Shown here piece after piece: positions 26,056-35,247 of a stretch of 64,000 bases of DNA. The translations under genes were made by a program, and so were the position numbers. Every line of letters begins with the position of its first letter. Within the stretch, counting starts at the first letter, position 1. The notes beneath the pieces are model-generated. The model saw only the letters and a program-made list of their open reading frames with translations, ran no database searches and was not told where the DNA came from. The stretch spans positions 186,001 to 250,000 of the forward strand of contig NZ_QHKM01000001.1 in NCBI RefSeq assembly GCF_003258365.1, in the 5' to 3' direction. The stretch is from Hymenobacter edaphi. GTDB taxonomy: Bacteria > Bacteroidota > Bacteroidia > Cytophagales > Hymenobacteraceae.

Positions 26056-29000
26056 GGCGTGCGGAGGCGGTAGGCTTGCAGGGAATCGGCGCTGCGGCCC
26101 ACCAGTAAGGTGTTGGACAGCCACGCAAAGCTGCGGATGTCGCCGCGGATGCGCAAGCCGGCTTCGCGCTGCGGCACGTAGCGGAAGCCGCCCTTGCCGT
26201 CGCCGGCGAGCAGGCAGCCGAAGCCCGCGTCCTGGTTGCCGAACCGGATGCGGTGATGGGCGATGTTGCCCCCGAGCAGCAGATCGGGGTGGCCGTCGTG
26301 GTTGTAGTCCAGCGGCTGCACGGCAAACACGGGCGTGAACTGGGCCTGCACGGGCAGCGCGGCTTCGCGGTAGCGGCCGGCGGGCGTGCTCACGTAGCAC
26401 TGGGTGCGCAGGCAGTTGGCCCGCAGCTGCTTGGCCCCCTTCAGCTCCTCGGGCGTGAATACCTCGGCCAGCGTAGCCGTGGCAAAGCGGGCGTAGGTGG
26501 GGAAGCGCGGGCGCAGCATGCTGATCTGGTCCAGCAGCTCGTCGCGGGTGGCGTAGGGGTAGCTTTTGCCCTGGTTGAAGAGGCACAGGATGGGGTCGAT
26601 GGCCCCGTTGTCGTCGAAGTCCTTGTATACCAGCTCGGCGGGCTCCGCGTCGCTGGCTTTGCACTGGGAGTTCAGGCCCAGGTTGCCGGCCACGATGTCC
26701 ACCCGGCCGTCGTGGTTCAGGTCGGTCAGCTGCAGGGTGTTCCACCAGCCGGTGTGGGTGGCGGGCAGGTAACGGGCGGTTTCCTCGCGCAGCCCCCGGC
26801 CGCGCTGGCTGATCCAGACCTGAATGGGCAGCCACTCGCCGGCCGTCACGAGGTCGGGGTAGCCGTCGGCGTTCAGGTCGGCCCAGGCGGCGGCCGTCAC
26901 CATGCCCAGCCGCTGCAGCGGAGGCGCCAGCCGGGCCGTCTGATCGGTGAAGCGGCCGTGGCCGTCGTTCAGCAGCACGTAGCTGCGCGGCGCTTCGGGG
27001 TAGCGGCCGGGCACCACGCGCCCGCCCACAAACAGGTCGGCGAACCGGTCCCCGTTGATGTCGGCGACGGCCACGGTGCCGGTGCTGGTGCGCATGCGGG
27101 GCAGGGCCGCCGGGCTCTTGCGGAAGCGGCCGCGCCCGTCGTTCAGGTACAGACGGTCCTGCAGCCGCGCATCCTCGGGCTCGAAGGAGTCGTAGCCGCC
27201 GCTGCCCACGTACAGGTCCAGGTCGCCGTCGTTATCCGCGTCCAAAAACGCGGCGGCGGCGTCTTCGCTCGCCGCATCGGCGGCCAGCGCGGGCTGCGGC
27301 AGCTCCGCGTAGCTGCCCCCGGCGCCTTGCACCCACACGCGGCCCGGGTGGCCCTGCGCCCCGCCCACGAAGAGGTCGGGCCGCTGGTCGCCGTTCACGT
27401 CGGCCGAAACCAGGCAGGGCCCGCCGTACGAGAGGCTGGCCGGCAGCAGGGGCTGGCGCTTGAAGTCGTTGACGTCGTTTTCGGGGCACACGGCCGGCAC
27501 GGGCGAGGGCACGGCCGTGAACACCGGCCGGAAGCGCGGGGCGCCAGGTCGGGGGGCGGGGCCGGCCTCGGTTTCGCGCAGCGTGAGCAGGCCGTTGGGC
27601 TTCACGTTCCGCAGTGTCTGGGCGGCGCCGCCGGGCCATTGCACTTGCACCGAGTCGATGACGGCCGCCGCGCCGAGCCCGAAGTGCAGCACGGGCGACA
27701 CGCTGGACTGAAAGCCGCGCACCAGCAGCTGCTCCAGCAACTGGTGCCGGCCGCCGCCGTGCACGGTCACTTTGGCCCCCACGCCGTAGGAGTTGTGGCC
27801 CGCGCCCTGCAGCTTCACGCGCAGGTAGCCGTTGGCCGCGCCCCGGTGGCGGGTGTTGTTGCGGTACACAAAAGCGGGCTCGTTCAGGTTGTTCACCACC
27901 AGGTCCAGGTCGCCGTCGTTGTCCAGGTCGGCGTAGGCGGCGCCGTTGCTGTTGGCGGCCGCGCTGATGCCCCAGGCCGCGTTCATCGGCCGGAACCTCA
28001 CGCCGTCCTGGTTTTGGAAGACGTAGTTGCTCAGCCGGGTCGCCGGCACCTGCTTGGCCAGCCGGTACAGGGCTTCCTTGGAGATGTTGCCCTGGCGCAT
28101 GTCGATGGAGTCGCCGGAGCGGCGCACGAAATCCATGTTCGTGTAGTCGTGCAAAAAGCCGTTGGTCACGAACAGGTCCTTCAGGCCGTCGTTGTCGTAA
28201 TCGGCCAGCAGGGGCGCCCAGCTCCAGTCGGTATTAGAGATGCCCGCCAGCTGCCCTACTTCGGCGAAGGTGCCGTCGCCGTTGTTGAGGTGCAGCATGT
28301 TGCGCATGAACTGCCGGTGCAGCCCCGCCCGTACGCGCATCTGGAAGACTTCAAAGCTTTCGTCGCCCATCAGCAGCTTCTGGCGCCGAAAGTCCTCGGG
28401 GAGCATGTCCAGGGTCAGGATGTCCAGCAGGCCGTCGTTGTTGACGTCGGCAATGTCGTTGCCCATCGAAAACGTGGACGTGTGCCCGAGCTGCTGGCGG
28501 CTCTGGTTCCGGAAGGTGCGGTTGCGCTGGTTGAGGTAGAGGTAGTCCGGGGCCTCAAAGTCGTTCGACACGTATAGGTCGGCCCAGTTGTCCAGGTTCA
28601 GATCGGCCGCGGTGGCGGCCAGCCCGTGCGTGAAGGTGGTGTTGCGAATCTGGCTGCGCGCGTCCAGTTCGAAGTGCGCGCGGCCCGCGTCGAGCTGGTT
28701 GAGGTAGAGCTTGAGGCCGTTCAGGGAGTCGGGCGTGGCCAGGGCGCGGCGGATGAAATCTTCATCCAGCGTGGTCACCCGCTCGGAGTTGTAGTTGACC
28801 AGGAGCATGTCCAGGTCGTGGTCGTTGTCGTAGTCGAAAAAGACGGCCTGCATGCTGTTGGCCGGGTCGGCGAGGCCGTAGGCGGCGGCTTCCTCCCGGA
28901 AGCGCGGGATGCCCTGCGGGGAGTTGCCCTGGTTGATGAACAGCTGGTTGCGGCTGTTGCTGCCGGGCGCCACCGCCGAGCGGCACACGTGCAGGTCCAG

Positions 29001-29390
29001 CCGCCCGTCGCCGTTCACGTCCACCATCGTGATGCCGGTTTTCCAGGTGCCCGGCGCCGCCACGCCGGCCGCCGCCGTCACGTCCTCGAAGCGCAGGCCG
29101 CCGCGGTTCAGGTACAGCTGGTTGGGGGCCTGGTTGGACGAAAAGTAGATGTCCTCCCGGCCGTCGTTGTTCACGTCCCCGATGGCCACGCCCCCGCCCA
29201 TGTAAGCCGTGGCCTGCACGAAGCCGTTCACCTCCTTGTCTTCCCGCAGAACGTTGTTGAACGTGACGTGGGTGCTGTCCGGGGAAAGCGGCGTGAACAG
29301 GGTGGCAGGGGCGGGGGCGGGGCTGGCGCAGCTGGCCAGCCACAGGCAGCCCACCGCACCGCGCAGCAGCGGGGCAAGACGCATCAGCAT
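26052..29390 (-). CDS. Large CRTAC1-family FG-GAP/VCBS lipoprotein with ASPIC/UnbV domain
   Basis: The 1112-aa protein begins with a lipoprotein signal (CLWLASCASP, LASC lipobox). Many DxNxDGxxD calcium-binding FG-GAP repeats follow (IGDVNNDGREDIYF, VDVNGDGRLDLHV, FDYDNDHDLDMLLVNYN, LDLDNDGDLDLVVNN-like), making one or two seven-bladed propellers. Residues about 510-590 form an ASPIC/UnbV domain (VGAKVTVHGGGRHQLLEQ, VQVQWPGGAAQTLRNV). A second propeller set covers 640-1100. It probably sits on the outer membrane and binds ligand or glycan. The start could be 29390 or 29384. It is translationally linked to the haloperoxidase gene. Confidence 0.93.
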   Translation of the reverse strand: MLMRLAPLLRGAVGCLWLASCASPAPAPATLFTPLSPDSTHVTFNNVLREDKEVNGFVQATAYMGGGVAIGDVNNDGREDIYFSSNQAPNQLYLNRGGLRFEDVTAAAGVAAPGTWKTGITMVDVNGDGRLDLHVCRSAVAPGSNSRNQLFINQGNSPQGIPRFREEAAAYGLADPANSMQAVFFDYDNDHDLDMLLVNYNSERVTTLDEDFIRRALATPDSLNGLKLYLNQLDAGRAHFELDARSQIRNTTFTHGLAATAADLNLDNWADLYVSNDFEAPDYLYLNQRNRTFRNQSRQQLGHTSTFSMGNDIADVNNDGLLDILTLDMLPEDFRRQKLLMGDESFEVFQMRVRAGLHRQFMRNMLHLNNGDGTFAEVGQLAGISNTDWSWAPLLADYDNDGLKDLFVTNGFLHDYTNMDFVRRSGDSIDMRQGNISKEALYRLAKQVPATRLSNYVFQNQDGVRFRPMNAAWGISAAANSNGAAYADLDNDGDLDLVVNNLNEPAFVYRNNTRHRGAANGYLRVKLQGAGHNSYGVGAKVTVHGGGRHQLLEQLLVRGFQSSVSPVLHFGLGAAAVIDSVQVQWPGGAAQTLRNVKPNGLLTLRETEAGPAPRPGAPRFRPVFTAVPSPVPAVCPENDVNDFKRQPLLPASLSYGGPCLVSADVNGDQRPDLFVGGAQGHPGRVWVQGAGGSYAELPQPALAADAASEDAAAAFLDADNDGDLDLYVGSGGYDSFEPEDARLQDRLYLNDGRGRFRKSPAALPRMRTSTGTVAVADINGDRFADLFVGGRVVPGRYPEAPRSYVLLNDGHGRFTDQTARLAPPLQRLGMVTAAAWADLNADGYPDLVTAGEWLPIQVWISQRGRGLREETARYLPATHTGWWNTLQLTDLNHDGRVDIVAGNLGLNSQCKASDAEPAELVYKDFDDNGAIDPILCLFNQGKSYPYATRDELLDQISMLRPRFPTYARFATATLAEVFTPEELKGAKQLRANCLRTQCYVSTPAGRYREAALPVQAQFTPVFAVQPLDYNHDGHPDLLLGGNIAHHRIRFGNQDAGFGCLLAGDGKGGFRYVPQREAGLRIRGDIRSFAWLSNTLLVGRSADSLQAYRLRTP

Positions 29391-29468
29391 AGCATTCGGG
29401 CTTGGGGGGCCGGCCTCCCTGGGTCGGGGCGGTGGCTGGGGGGTGGCAACGGTTGGATTGGTAGCGGG

Positions 29469-30491
29469 TTAGCGGCCGGTTTGGCGGCCCCGGCCGCCGC
29501 TGGTATTGGGGCGGGCGGCGCGGGCCGCCGGCTTGCCGGCGGCTTTGCGCGGGGCTTTGCTGGCGGGCTTCGGGGCGGCATTGGCGGGGGCGGCCTTGCC
29601 GGGCGCGGCAGCCTTCGGCTTGCCCGTGCCCGGCCGGTGGCGGCCCTTGGCCTTGGCCTCGGCGCCGTAGGTTTTGGGGCGGGGCTTGGCCTCTTTCGGG
29701 CGCGGGGCCTCGCTCAGCCATTCCTCGCTGGCTATCTGCTGCGGGGTTTTCTCGCCCCGGACGCGGCGGGTGCGGGTGGTACCGCTGGAGTGCTCGATGT
29801 TCTCGAAGAGCACTTTCAATTCCTTGTCGGTCAGCTCGCGCCAGTCGCCCACGCCCAGGCCCTTCAGGGTGATGTGCATCACCCGGATGCGCTCCAGCTG
29901 CACCACCTCGTAGCCGAAAAACTCGCACATGCGGCGAATCTGCCGGTTCAGGCCCTGCACCAGGGTGATGCGGAAGATGTAGTCGGTTTCCCGTTGCACC
30001 GGGCAGGGCTTGGTGATGGTGCCCAGCATGGGCACGCCCTGACGCATGCTCTCCAGCACGGCGTCGGTCAGGGGCTTGTCCACCATCACGATGTATTCCT
30101 TCTCGTGCTGGTTGCCGGCGCGCAGAATCTTGTTGACGATGTCGCCGTTGGACGTCAGCAAGATCAGGCCCTGCGACTCCTTGTCGAGGCGGCCGATGGG
30201 GAAGATGCGCTCCGAGTGCTTGATGTAGCGGATGATGTTGTCCTTCACCCCCCGCTCGGTGGTGGTGGTGATGCCCGGCGGCTTGTTGAAGGCAATGTAG
30301 ATGGCGTCCTCGGCTGCGCGCGGCTCGATGCGGTTGCCGTTGACCACCACTTTGTCGGTGGGCTCCACCTGGGTGCCCACCTCGGCGCGCTTGCCGTTGA
30401 CGAACACCACGCCCTGCTCAATGAAACGGTCGGCTTCGCGGCGCGAGCAGATGCCGCTTTCGCTGATGTACTTATTGAGACGGGTAGGCAT
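29469..30491 (-). CDS. rluF: 23S rRNA pseudouridine synthase, RluF/RluB type, with basic C-terminal tail
   Basis: The 340-aa protein converts uridine to pseudouridine in rRNA. An S4 RNA-binding domain (about 3-60: [24 protein letters not shown]) precedes the RsuA-type catalytic domain. [18 protein letters not shown] contains the catalytic Asp, and [26 protein letters not shown] is the RluF/RluB C-terminal motif. From about residue 255 a Lys/Ala/Pro-rich tail of roughly 85 residues follows, common in Hymenobacter and probably RNA-binding. The symbol is by family; which uridine is modified is not proven. ATG 30491 gives [10 protein letters not shown]. Confidence 0.9.
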   Translation of the reverse strand: MPTRLNKYISESGICSRREADRFIEQGVVFVNGKRAEVGTQVEPTDKVVVNGNRIEPRAAEDAIYIAFNKPPGITTTTERGVKDNIIRYIKHSERIFPIGRLDKESQGLILLTSNGDIVNKILRAGNQHEKEYIVMVDKPLTDAVLESMRQGVPMLGTITKPCPVQRETDYIFRITLVQGLNRQIRRMCEFFGYEVVQLERIRVMHITLKGLGVGDWRELTDKELKVLFENIEHSSGTTRTRRVRGEKTPQQIASEEWLSEAPRPKEAKPRPKTYGAEAKAKGRHRPGTGKPKAAAPGKAAPANAAPKPASKAPRKAAGKPAARAARPNTSGGRGRQTGR

Positions 30492-30559
30492 GGCAGTAGG
30501 GAAAAGAAGGCGCAAGTTACGAAGACCTCACCCCCCGGCCCCCTCTCGGCGGCGAAAGG

Positions 30560-30748
30560 AGGGCTACGGTAGCGCAACGGGCCGCTTATGCGCAGGGGGA
30601 AGGACGTTTTGCCTTGCGTAAGAAGTGCTTTGCTTCGTGTTAGGAGTGTTTCCTGAGGCGTAGAAGGGGCTTCGGGGTGCGTGGGTAAGGTTAGGCTGTG
30701 CGCAGGGCGGGTTTCGCGTCGCGGAAAGAGCGGTAGGGTTTGCGTAAG
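30560..30748. repeat. Degenerate tandem array with exact 21-bp period, about nine units
   Basis: On the minus strand, units of 21 bp start at 30748, 30727, 30706 and so on to 30580. They share a core like CTTACGCAA at the beginning (30748-30728 and 30622-30602 are the best copies) and diverge elsewhere. The array lies between the RluF gene promoter region and a terminator. The open frames it creates on the minus strand carry a 7-residue periodicity and are probably by-products. Confidence 0.65.
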
Positions 30749-30815
30749 GGGGTGTTGACTGGGTAGAGCATCCCCCTGCGTAATTGCCAGGGCGCCGCCG
30801 CAACGACCCAAAAAC

Positions 30816-30850
30816 AAGGCCCGCCGTAACGGAACGCTACGGCGGGCCTT
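30816..30850. terminator. Hairpin downstream of the interrupted gene
   Basis: AAGGCCCGCCGTA (30816-30828) pairs perfectly with 30838-30850 over a 9-nt loop. On the minus strand it lies just after the TGA at 30871-30873 and is followed by a short T-containing stretch (TTGTTTTTGGG), consistent with an intrinsic terminator. Confidence 0.75.
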
Positions 30851-30870
30851 GGCGAGACCGGGCAACGGAC

Positions 30871-31215
30871 TCAGTTCCAGAACCACGCTGCCCGGATGGC
30901 CTGCACATCCTCGGCCGTTAGTTGTTCCCGCTTCCCGATGGCAAGCCGAGGATTATTCATCAGCAGGGCTTGTTGCTACTTGGCTGCGAACGTGGCATGG
31001 TCGCTTTGTTCGGCTGCCGGTACGGTGCCAAGCAGGCGTTGGTCGGAGAGCAAGCAGGTGCCCTGGAGGCCCGCGTCGGCGTACCAGGCGAACAGCAGCA
31101 GGCCTGCGTAGTCGTTGGCCTGGCGCCGGGGCTCATTGGCCGCCTCGTATTCAAGGTAGCCAACGCCTTCCCCGAAGAGGGCTTCGGCCACCAACAACCG
31201 GCAATAGGTATTCAC
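30871..31215 (-). pseudogene. 115-codon gene interrupted by an in-frame TAG
   Basis: From GTG at 31215 the frame reads NTYCRLLVAEALFGEGVGYLEYEAANE and further to ATFAAK, then TAG at 30976-30978. Reading on gives QQALLMNNPRLAIGKREQ and LTAEDVQAIRAAWFWN before TGA at 30871-30873, sequence that looks coding right to a terminator. The GTG overlaps the stop of the upstream hydrolase gene (31212-31214). It is either a nonsense-mutated gene, a truncated 79-aa protein with fossil tail, or a sequencing error. The family is unknown. Confidence 0.6.
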
Positions 31216-32276
31216 AGCGCCACCTTCTTCTCCCCCCGGTCCACCGCCAGCATCCATTTCGTGAGCCCCGCCATGTAGGTCGGCTGGTCGTCGTAGAAGC
31301 TCATGTGCGAGCCGTTGGGGCAGATCAGGGCCGTGCCATTTTGCACTTTCTGGGCTACCATGCGCATGTGCTCGGGGTCCATGGTGTCGTGCTTGCCGCC
31401 GATGCTGAGCACGGGCACGGCGAGTTTGGGCAGGTCGGGCACCCGGTTCCAGCGCAGCAGCTTGCCGGCCACGCCAAACTCGCTGGGGCCCTGCATGGTC
31501 ACGTACAGCGACTGGTTCATCTTGGCGAAGGAGCGGTTCACCGGCTCGGGCCACTGGTCCAGCGGCAGGCGCAGGATGTGCTCCACGTAGAAGTTGGGCA
31601 GCAGCAGCTCCATGTAGCGCGGGTTCTGGAAATCCTTGCGGGCTTCGATCTGCCGGATTTCGCGCAGCACTTCGGGCTTCAGCTGCGGGGCCAGCACGTT
31701 CTCGGCGTAGCGGCCATAGTCGGGCACGCTCATCATCATGTTGGAAATGACGAGGCCCTTCAGGTGCTGCTGGTACTTCAGGGCGTACTCGGCGGCCAGG
31801 ATGCCGCCCCAGCTGTGGCCCAGCAGGTAGAAGTTGTCCTTATCTAGCTTAAGCGCCTGGCGCACCTGCTCTACTTCCTCCACGTAGCGCGGCAGGCTCC
31901 ACATGCTGGTGTCCCGGGGGTTGTCGGAGTTGCCGCAGCCCAGCTGGTCGTAGTAGATAAACTCAATGCCCTTCTGCGGCAGAAAGCTCTCCATGCACTC
32001 GAAGTACTCGTGGGTGGCGCCGGGCCCGCCGTTGAGCAGCAGCAGCCGGATGCGCGGGTTGTGGCCGAAGCGCTTGGTCCACACGTTGAACCGGCCCTTG
32101 GGCGTGGTGATGGGAATGAGCTGCACGCCGCCGGTTTTCACGCGGGCCGTGTCGCCGCGGAAGTAGGCCGCGGCCGGGCCGGGGGGCGCGGCGGCCGGGT
32201 CGGCCGATGGGGAAGAGCAAGCGGCGAGCAGGGCCGGCAGCAGCAGGCCGGCGGGCAAAAGGCGGGACAGGCGCAT
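31212..32276 (-). CDS. Proline iminopeptidase-family alpha/beta hydrolase lipoprotein
   Basis: The 354-aa protein has a lipoprotein signal (LLPALLAACSSP). The S33 family proline-iminopeptidase pattern is clear: LLLLNGGPGATHEYFE (oxyanion-hole HGGPG-like loop with Asn for His), YYDQLGCGNSDNP, nucleophile GHSWGGILAAEY, the acid in LSIGGKHDTMDP and the base His in PNGSHMSFYDD. It should cleave N-terminal proline or similar residues from short peptides. It is anchored outside the cytoplasm, unlike most cytosolic PIPs. It overlaps the interrupted gene downstream. Confidence 0.92.
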   Translation of the reverse strand: MRLSRLLPAGLLLPALLAACSSPSADPAAAPPGPAAAYFRGDTARVKTGGVQLIPITTPKGRFNVWTKRFGHNPRIRLLLLNGGPGATHEYFECMESFLPQKGIEFIYYDQLGCGNSDNPRDTSMWSLPRYVEEVEQVRQALKLDKDNFYLLGHSWGGILAAEYALKYQQHLKGLVISNMMMSVPDYGRYAENVLAPQLKPEVLREIRQIEARKDFQNPRYMELLLPNFYVEHILRLPLDQWPEPVNRSFAKMNQSLYVTMQGPSEFGVAGKLLRWNRVPDLPKLAVPVLSIGGKHDTMDPEHMRMVAQKVQNGTALICPNGSHMSFYDDQPTYMAGLTKWMLAVDRGEKKVAL

Positions 32277-32364
32277 GGCGGAGCGGGTCAGGAGTGCGAA
32301 GCCCTGAAACTAGGGCATTGCCGGGCGTATTCCTACCGGCACGGCCGGATTTGCAACCGCGCCC

Positions 32365-33012
32365 CTACAGCCGCTGTACGCCCTTCCAGCCGATGCGGAA
32401 GGCATCGGTCTGCCGGCGCCCCTTGATGTCGTGGCGGATGCGCAGCACGGGCTGCTCGCCGTCTTGGGCCCAGCCGGCCAGCTGCGCCTGGTAGAAGGGC
32501 CCGACGCGGTAGAGCCGGTACTCGTAGGGCAGGTCGCCGGTGTCCAGGGCCAGGTACACGTAGTGCGAGCAGTTGCAGAACTCCAGGGTGGCGTCGGCCG
32601 GGCCGTTGCACACGCGGTAGGCTTTCACGCTAAACTCCGGGCCGGCGCCGCTGCTGGTCGAGTCGGCCAGGCTCAGCACCTCGGCCATTTCGGTATCGGC
32701 CAGCGCCACCGCGGCCGGCTTGCCGTACAGCGTGCCCGCTGGCACCTGCGCCGGCCGAAGCCGGCCGCCGGGAGCCGGCGCCGTGCCGGCGGGAAGCAGG
32801 GCATTGGCCGCCAGCGCCGTTTCTTCCAGCTGCCGCTGCGTCGAATCCAGCCGGCGGCGCAGCCGCCGCAGCGTGTCCTGCTGCGTTTGCAGCCGGTGCT
32901 GCAGCTGGGTGAGCTGATTCAGGTGGCCTGGTTGGGCCGTGGCTTGCGGATCGGGCTGGGGCTGGCAGCCGAGCAGGAGCAGGGCCGCGGGCAGGAATAA
33001 AGCTGTACGCAT
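32365..33012 (-). CDS. Predicted lipoprotein with coiled coil
   Basis: The 215-aa protein has signal and lipobox LFLPAALLLLGCQP. A coiled coil rich in Gln, Arg and Leu (LNQLTQLQHRLQTQQDTLRR and on, residues about 30-68) is followed by a globular domain with CNGPADATLEFCNCSHYVYLAL, YLALDTGDLPYEYRLYRVGPF and a C-terminal IRHDIKGRRQTDAFRIGW. No family is recognised. It lies between two hydrolase genes of the same strand and was probably co-transcribed with the upstream one. Confidence 0.72.
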   Translation of the reverse strand: MRTALFLPAALLLLGCQPQPDPQATAQPGHLNQLTQLQHRLQTQQDTLRRLRRRLDSTQRQLEETALAANALLPAGTAPAPGGRLRPAQVPAGTLYGKPAAVALADTEMAEVLSLADSTSSGAGPEFSVKAYRVCNGPADATLEFCNCSHYVYLALDTGDLPYEYRLYRVGPFYQAQLAGWAQDGEQPVLRIRHDIKGRRQTDAFRIGWKGVQRL

Positions 33013-33065
33013 CGGATAAGGGGCTACTACCCGGCCCAATATAGCGGGCAGCGGCCCTCGGGTGA

Positions 33066-34163
33066 CTACCGCTCCTGCAGCCACTGCAGGGCCCAGTACT
33101 CATCGGGGCCGAGGAAGAGATTCAGAATCGGCGGGGCGGCGCGCAGGCCGTTTTCGCTGTTGGTCAGAAACACCACGCTCTCGCCGGTATCGGCGAAAAC
33201 CAGGAAGAAGTTCCGGAAGTCCACGTTGTCGCCCCAGTGCCAGAGGGCGCGGCCGCGGCTGCTTTCCTGCAGGCCCACGCCCAGGCCCCAGCCCAGGTGC
33301 GCCCCCGCGCTGCCGGGCGGGCCGCAACGGGCCGCCGGGCCGCTGGCCGTGAGCAGCAGCTGGTGGGTGGCGGGCCGCAGCCCGGTGCCCTGGGCCAGCG
33401 CCCGCACAAAGCGGCTGTAGTCGGTGGCGGTGCTCACCAGGCTGAAGGCGGCGCTGGGCTCGCGAAAACGGCGGCGCAGGGTGGGCGTGCCGGTGCTGTC
33501 GTGGCCCGCGCAGAGGCGGCCCGTGAAGCGCGCGTCCCAGCCGAAGCTGCTGTCGGCCATGCCCAGGGGCCCGAACACCTCTTCCCGGGCCAGCTGCTGC
33601 AGGTCCTTGCCGGTCAGGTGCTCCACCACCTGCTGCAGGTAGGCGTAGCCCTCGCCGGAGTAGTGCCACAGGCTGTCGGGCGGGTATTTCAGGGTCAGCA
33701 CGTTTTGCTGCCAGCGCGTGACGTGGTCGGCGTATTCGGCCCAGTGGGGCAGGCCGCTGGTGTGGCGCAGCACCATGCGGGCCGTGATGCGGGCGGCCAC
33801 CAGCTGATTCTGCGGGTGCTTGTGCGGCAGCCCGTAGCGGGCCAGCGGCGCGTCCAGGTCCAGCACGCCGCGGTCGACGAGGCGCAGCACCAGGTAGGCA
33901 AACACCGGCTTGCTCAGCGAGGCGGCCTGAAACACGGTGTGGTCGTCGACGGCCGGCTGCTCGCCCCGGCACTGCACGCCCTGGCTAAGGGTGGTGGTGC
34001 GGCCGTCGGGGGCGGTGTAAACCAGCTGCAGGCCCGGAATGCGGTAGTGCTCGGTGAGGGCCAGCAGCAGGCGCAGCTGCACGGTGGCCGCGGGCGACAC
34101 GCGCAGTTGGGCCCGCGCCGGCAGGGCGAGCAGCAGCAGCCACAGGAGCAGGGCCGGCCGCAT
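33066..34163 (-). CDS. Serine hydrolase, class C beta-lactamase/DD-peptidase fold
   Basis: The 365-aa secreted protein has signal peptide LLLWLLLLALPARAQ. The nucleophile motif SxxK is SLSK in VFQAASLSKPVFAY. The second motif reads YSGEGYAYLQQV (Tyr-Ser-Gly in place of Tyr-x-Asn), and the third is HWGDN in RALWHWGDNVDF for the usual K/H-x-G. Family members are beta-lactamases, esterases or D-peptidases, so substrate cannot be set. HTSGLPHW is a family hallmark. It is upstream of a coiled-coil lipoprotein on the same strand. Confidence 0.9.
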   Translation of the reverse strand: MRPALLLWLLLLALPARAQLRVSPAATVQLRLLLALTEHYRIPGLQLVYTAPDGRTTTLSQGVQCRGEQPAVDDHTVFQAASLSKPVFAYLVLRLVDRGVLDLDAPLARYGLPHKHPQNQLVAARITARMVLRHTSGLPHWAEYADHVTRWQQNVLTLKYPPDSLWHYSGEGYAYLQQVVEHLTGKDLQQLAREEVFGPLGMADSSFGWDARFTGRLCAGHDSTGTPTLRRRFREPSAAFSLVSTATDYSRFVRALAQGTGLRPATHQLLLTASGPAARCGPPGSAGAHLGWGLGVGLQESSRGRALWHWGDNVDFRNFFLVFADTGESVVFLTNSENGLRAAPPILNLFLGPDEYWALQWLQER

Positions 34164-34321
34164 TCAGGCCCGCCCCGGCTTTGCCCGCTGCACCCGTTCC
34201 CCCCCGCGTTGTACAATCAAAACCATGCTCCGGCCTTCGGTATTCGCTGGGAAAATATTGATTTGATTGGACCTTGCCAAGTCCGGCCGGGCGCGCCGGC
34301 GCCCGGCGGGCCCAAAAACAA

Positions 34322-34355
34322 GCTCCCCCGCCGGCCGGAAAGCCAACGGGGGAGC
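34322..34355 (-). terminator. Intrinsic terminator after the YebC gene
   Basis: GCTCCCCCG (34322-34330) pairs with 34347-34355. On the minus strand the stem is followed by TTGTTTTT. It lies 27 nt after the YebC stop. Confidence 0.8.
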
Positions 34356-34381
34356 CTACAACTCGCTGAGCGTCGCGGGGC

Positions 34382-35116
34382 TTAGCCCAGGGTGTGGTAC
34401 ACGGCCTGCACGTCGTCGTCGTCCTCGAATTTTTCGATCAGGTTCATCACCTCTTCCAGCTGCTCGCCTTCCAGGTGCACGGTGGTGTTCGGAATGCGCT
34501 GCAACTGGGCGCTGATGACGTTCAGCTGCTTCTGCTCCAGGGCTTTCTGCATCTGGCCGAAGTCGCTGAAGGCCGTTTCCACCACGATGTAGTGCTTTTC
34601 ATGGCCGTGCTCGTCTTCCTCCGAGTCCTCGTAGATGTCGTCGGCCCCGAAGTCAATCAGTTCCAGCTCCAGCTCCTCGGCGTCGAGGCCTTCGGCGGCC
34701 AGCTTGAACACGCCCTTGCGGGTGAAAGTGAAGTCGGAGGAGCCGGCCGTGCCCAGGGCGCCGTTGCCGCGGTTGAAGTACATGCGCACGTTGGCCACGG
34801 TGCGGGTGGGGTTGTCGGTGGCCGTTTCCACCACGATGGCCACCCCGTGCGGGGCGTAGCCTTCGTACACCACCTCCGAGTAGTTGCCTTCTTCCTTCGA
34901 CGAAGCGCGCTTGATGGCGGCCTCCACGCGGTCCTTGGGCATGTTCACGCCCTTGGCGTTTTGCATGGCCGTGCGCAGGCGCGAGTTGGTGTCGGGGTTG
35001 GCGCCGCCTTCTTTCACGGCAATGACGATTTCGCGCCCGATGCGGGTGAAGTCTTTCGACATTCGGTCCCAGCGCTTCATTTTGCGGCCTTTGCGGAATT
35101 CAAACGCGCGTCCCAT
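34382..35116 (-). CDS. yebC: YebC/PmpR (TACO1) family protein
   Basis: The 244-aa cytosolic protein has three alpha/beta domains. MGRAFEFRKGRKMKRWDRMSKDF is the N-terminus typical of the Bacteroidota branch, followed by FTRIGREIVIAVKEGGANPDTNSRLRTAMQNAK, NMPKDRVEAAIKRAS, YEGYAPHGVAIVVETATDNPTRT and LEKF-type acidic ends. The family was once called transcriptional regulators. Recent work links YebC proteins to ribosomes and to translation of proline stretches. No DNA-binding motif is obvious. Monocistronic, with its own terminator. Confidence 0.95.
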   Translation of the reverse strand: MGRAFEFRKGRKMKRWDRMSKDFTRIGREIVIAVKEGGANPDTNSRLRTAMQNAKGVNMPKDRVEAAIKRASSKEEGNYSEVVYEGYAPHGVAIVVETATDNPTRTVANVRMYFNRGNGALGTAGSSDFTFTRKGVFKLAAEGLDAEELELELIDFGADDIYEDSEEDEHGHEKHYIVVETAFSDFGQMQKALEQKQLNVISAQLQRIPNTTVHLEGEQLEEVMNLIEKFEDDDDVQAVYHTLG

Positions 35117-35247
35117 CTATCAGTGAAATGGTGAAATGGTGATTTAGTGAGTTAAGCTCCGGCAAACCGAGGGGCCGGCCGGCCGAAGGGGCCGCAAGTT
35201 AGCCGAAAGCCCGGCCAAGGGCAACCCCCGGCGCGGCGAAGTCGGGC

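Noticed and set aside
30245-30886. 213-codon frame through the 21-bp array
   Set aside because: Overlaps the RluF gene on the same strand in another frame; heptapeptide repetition follows from the 21-bp period.
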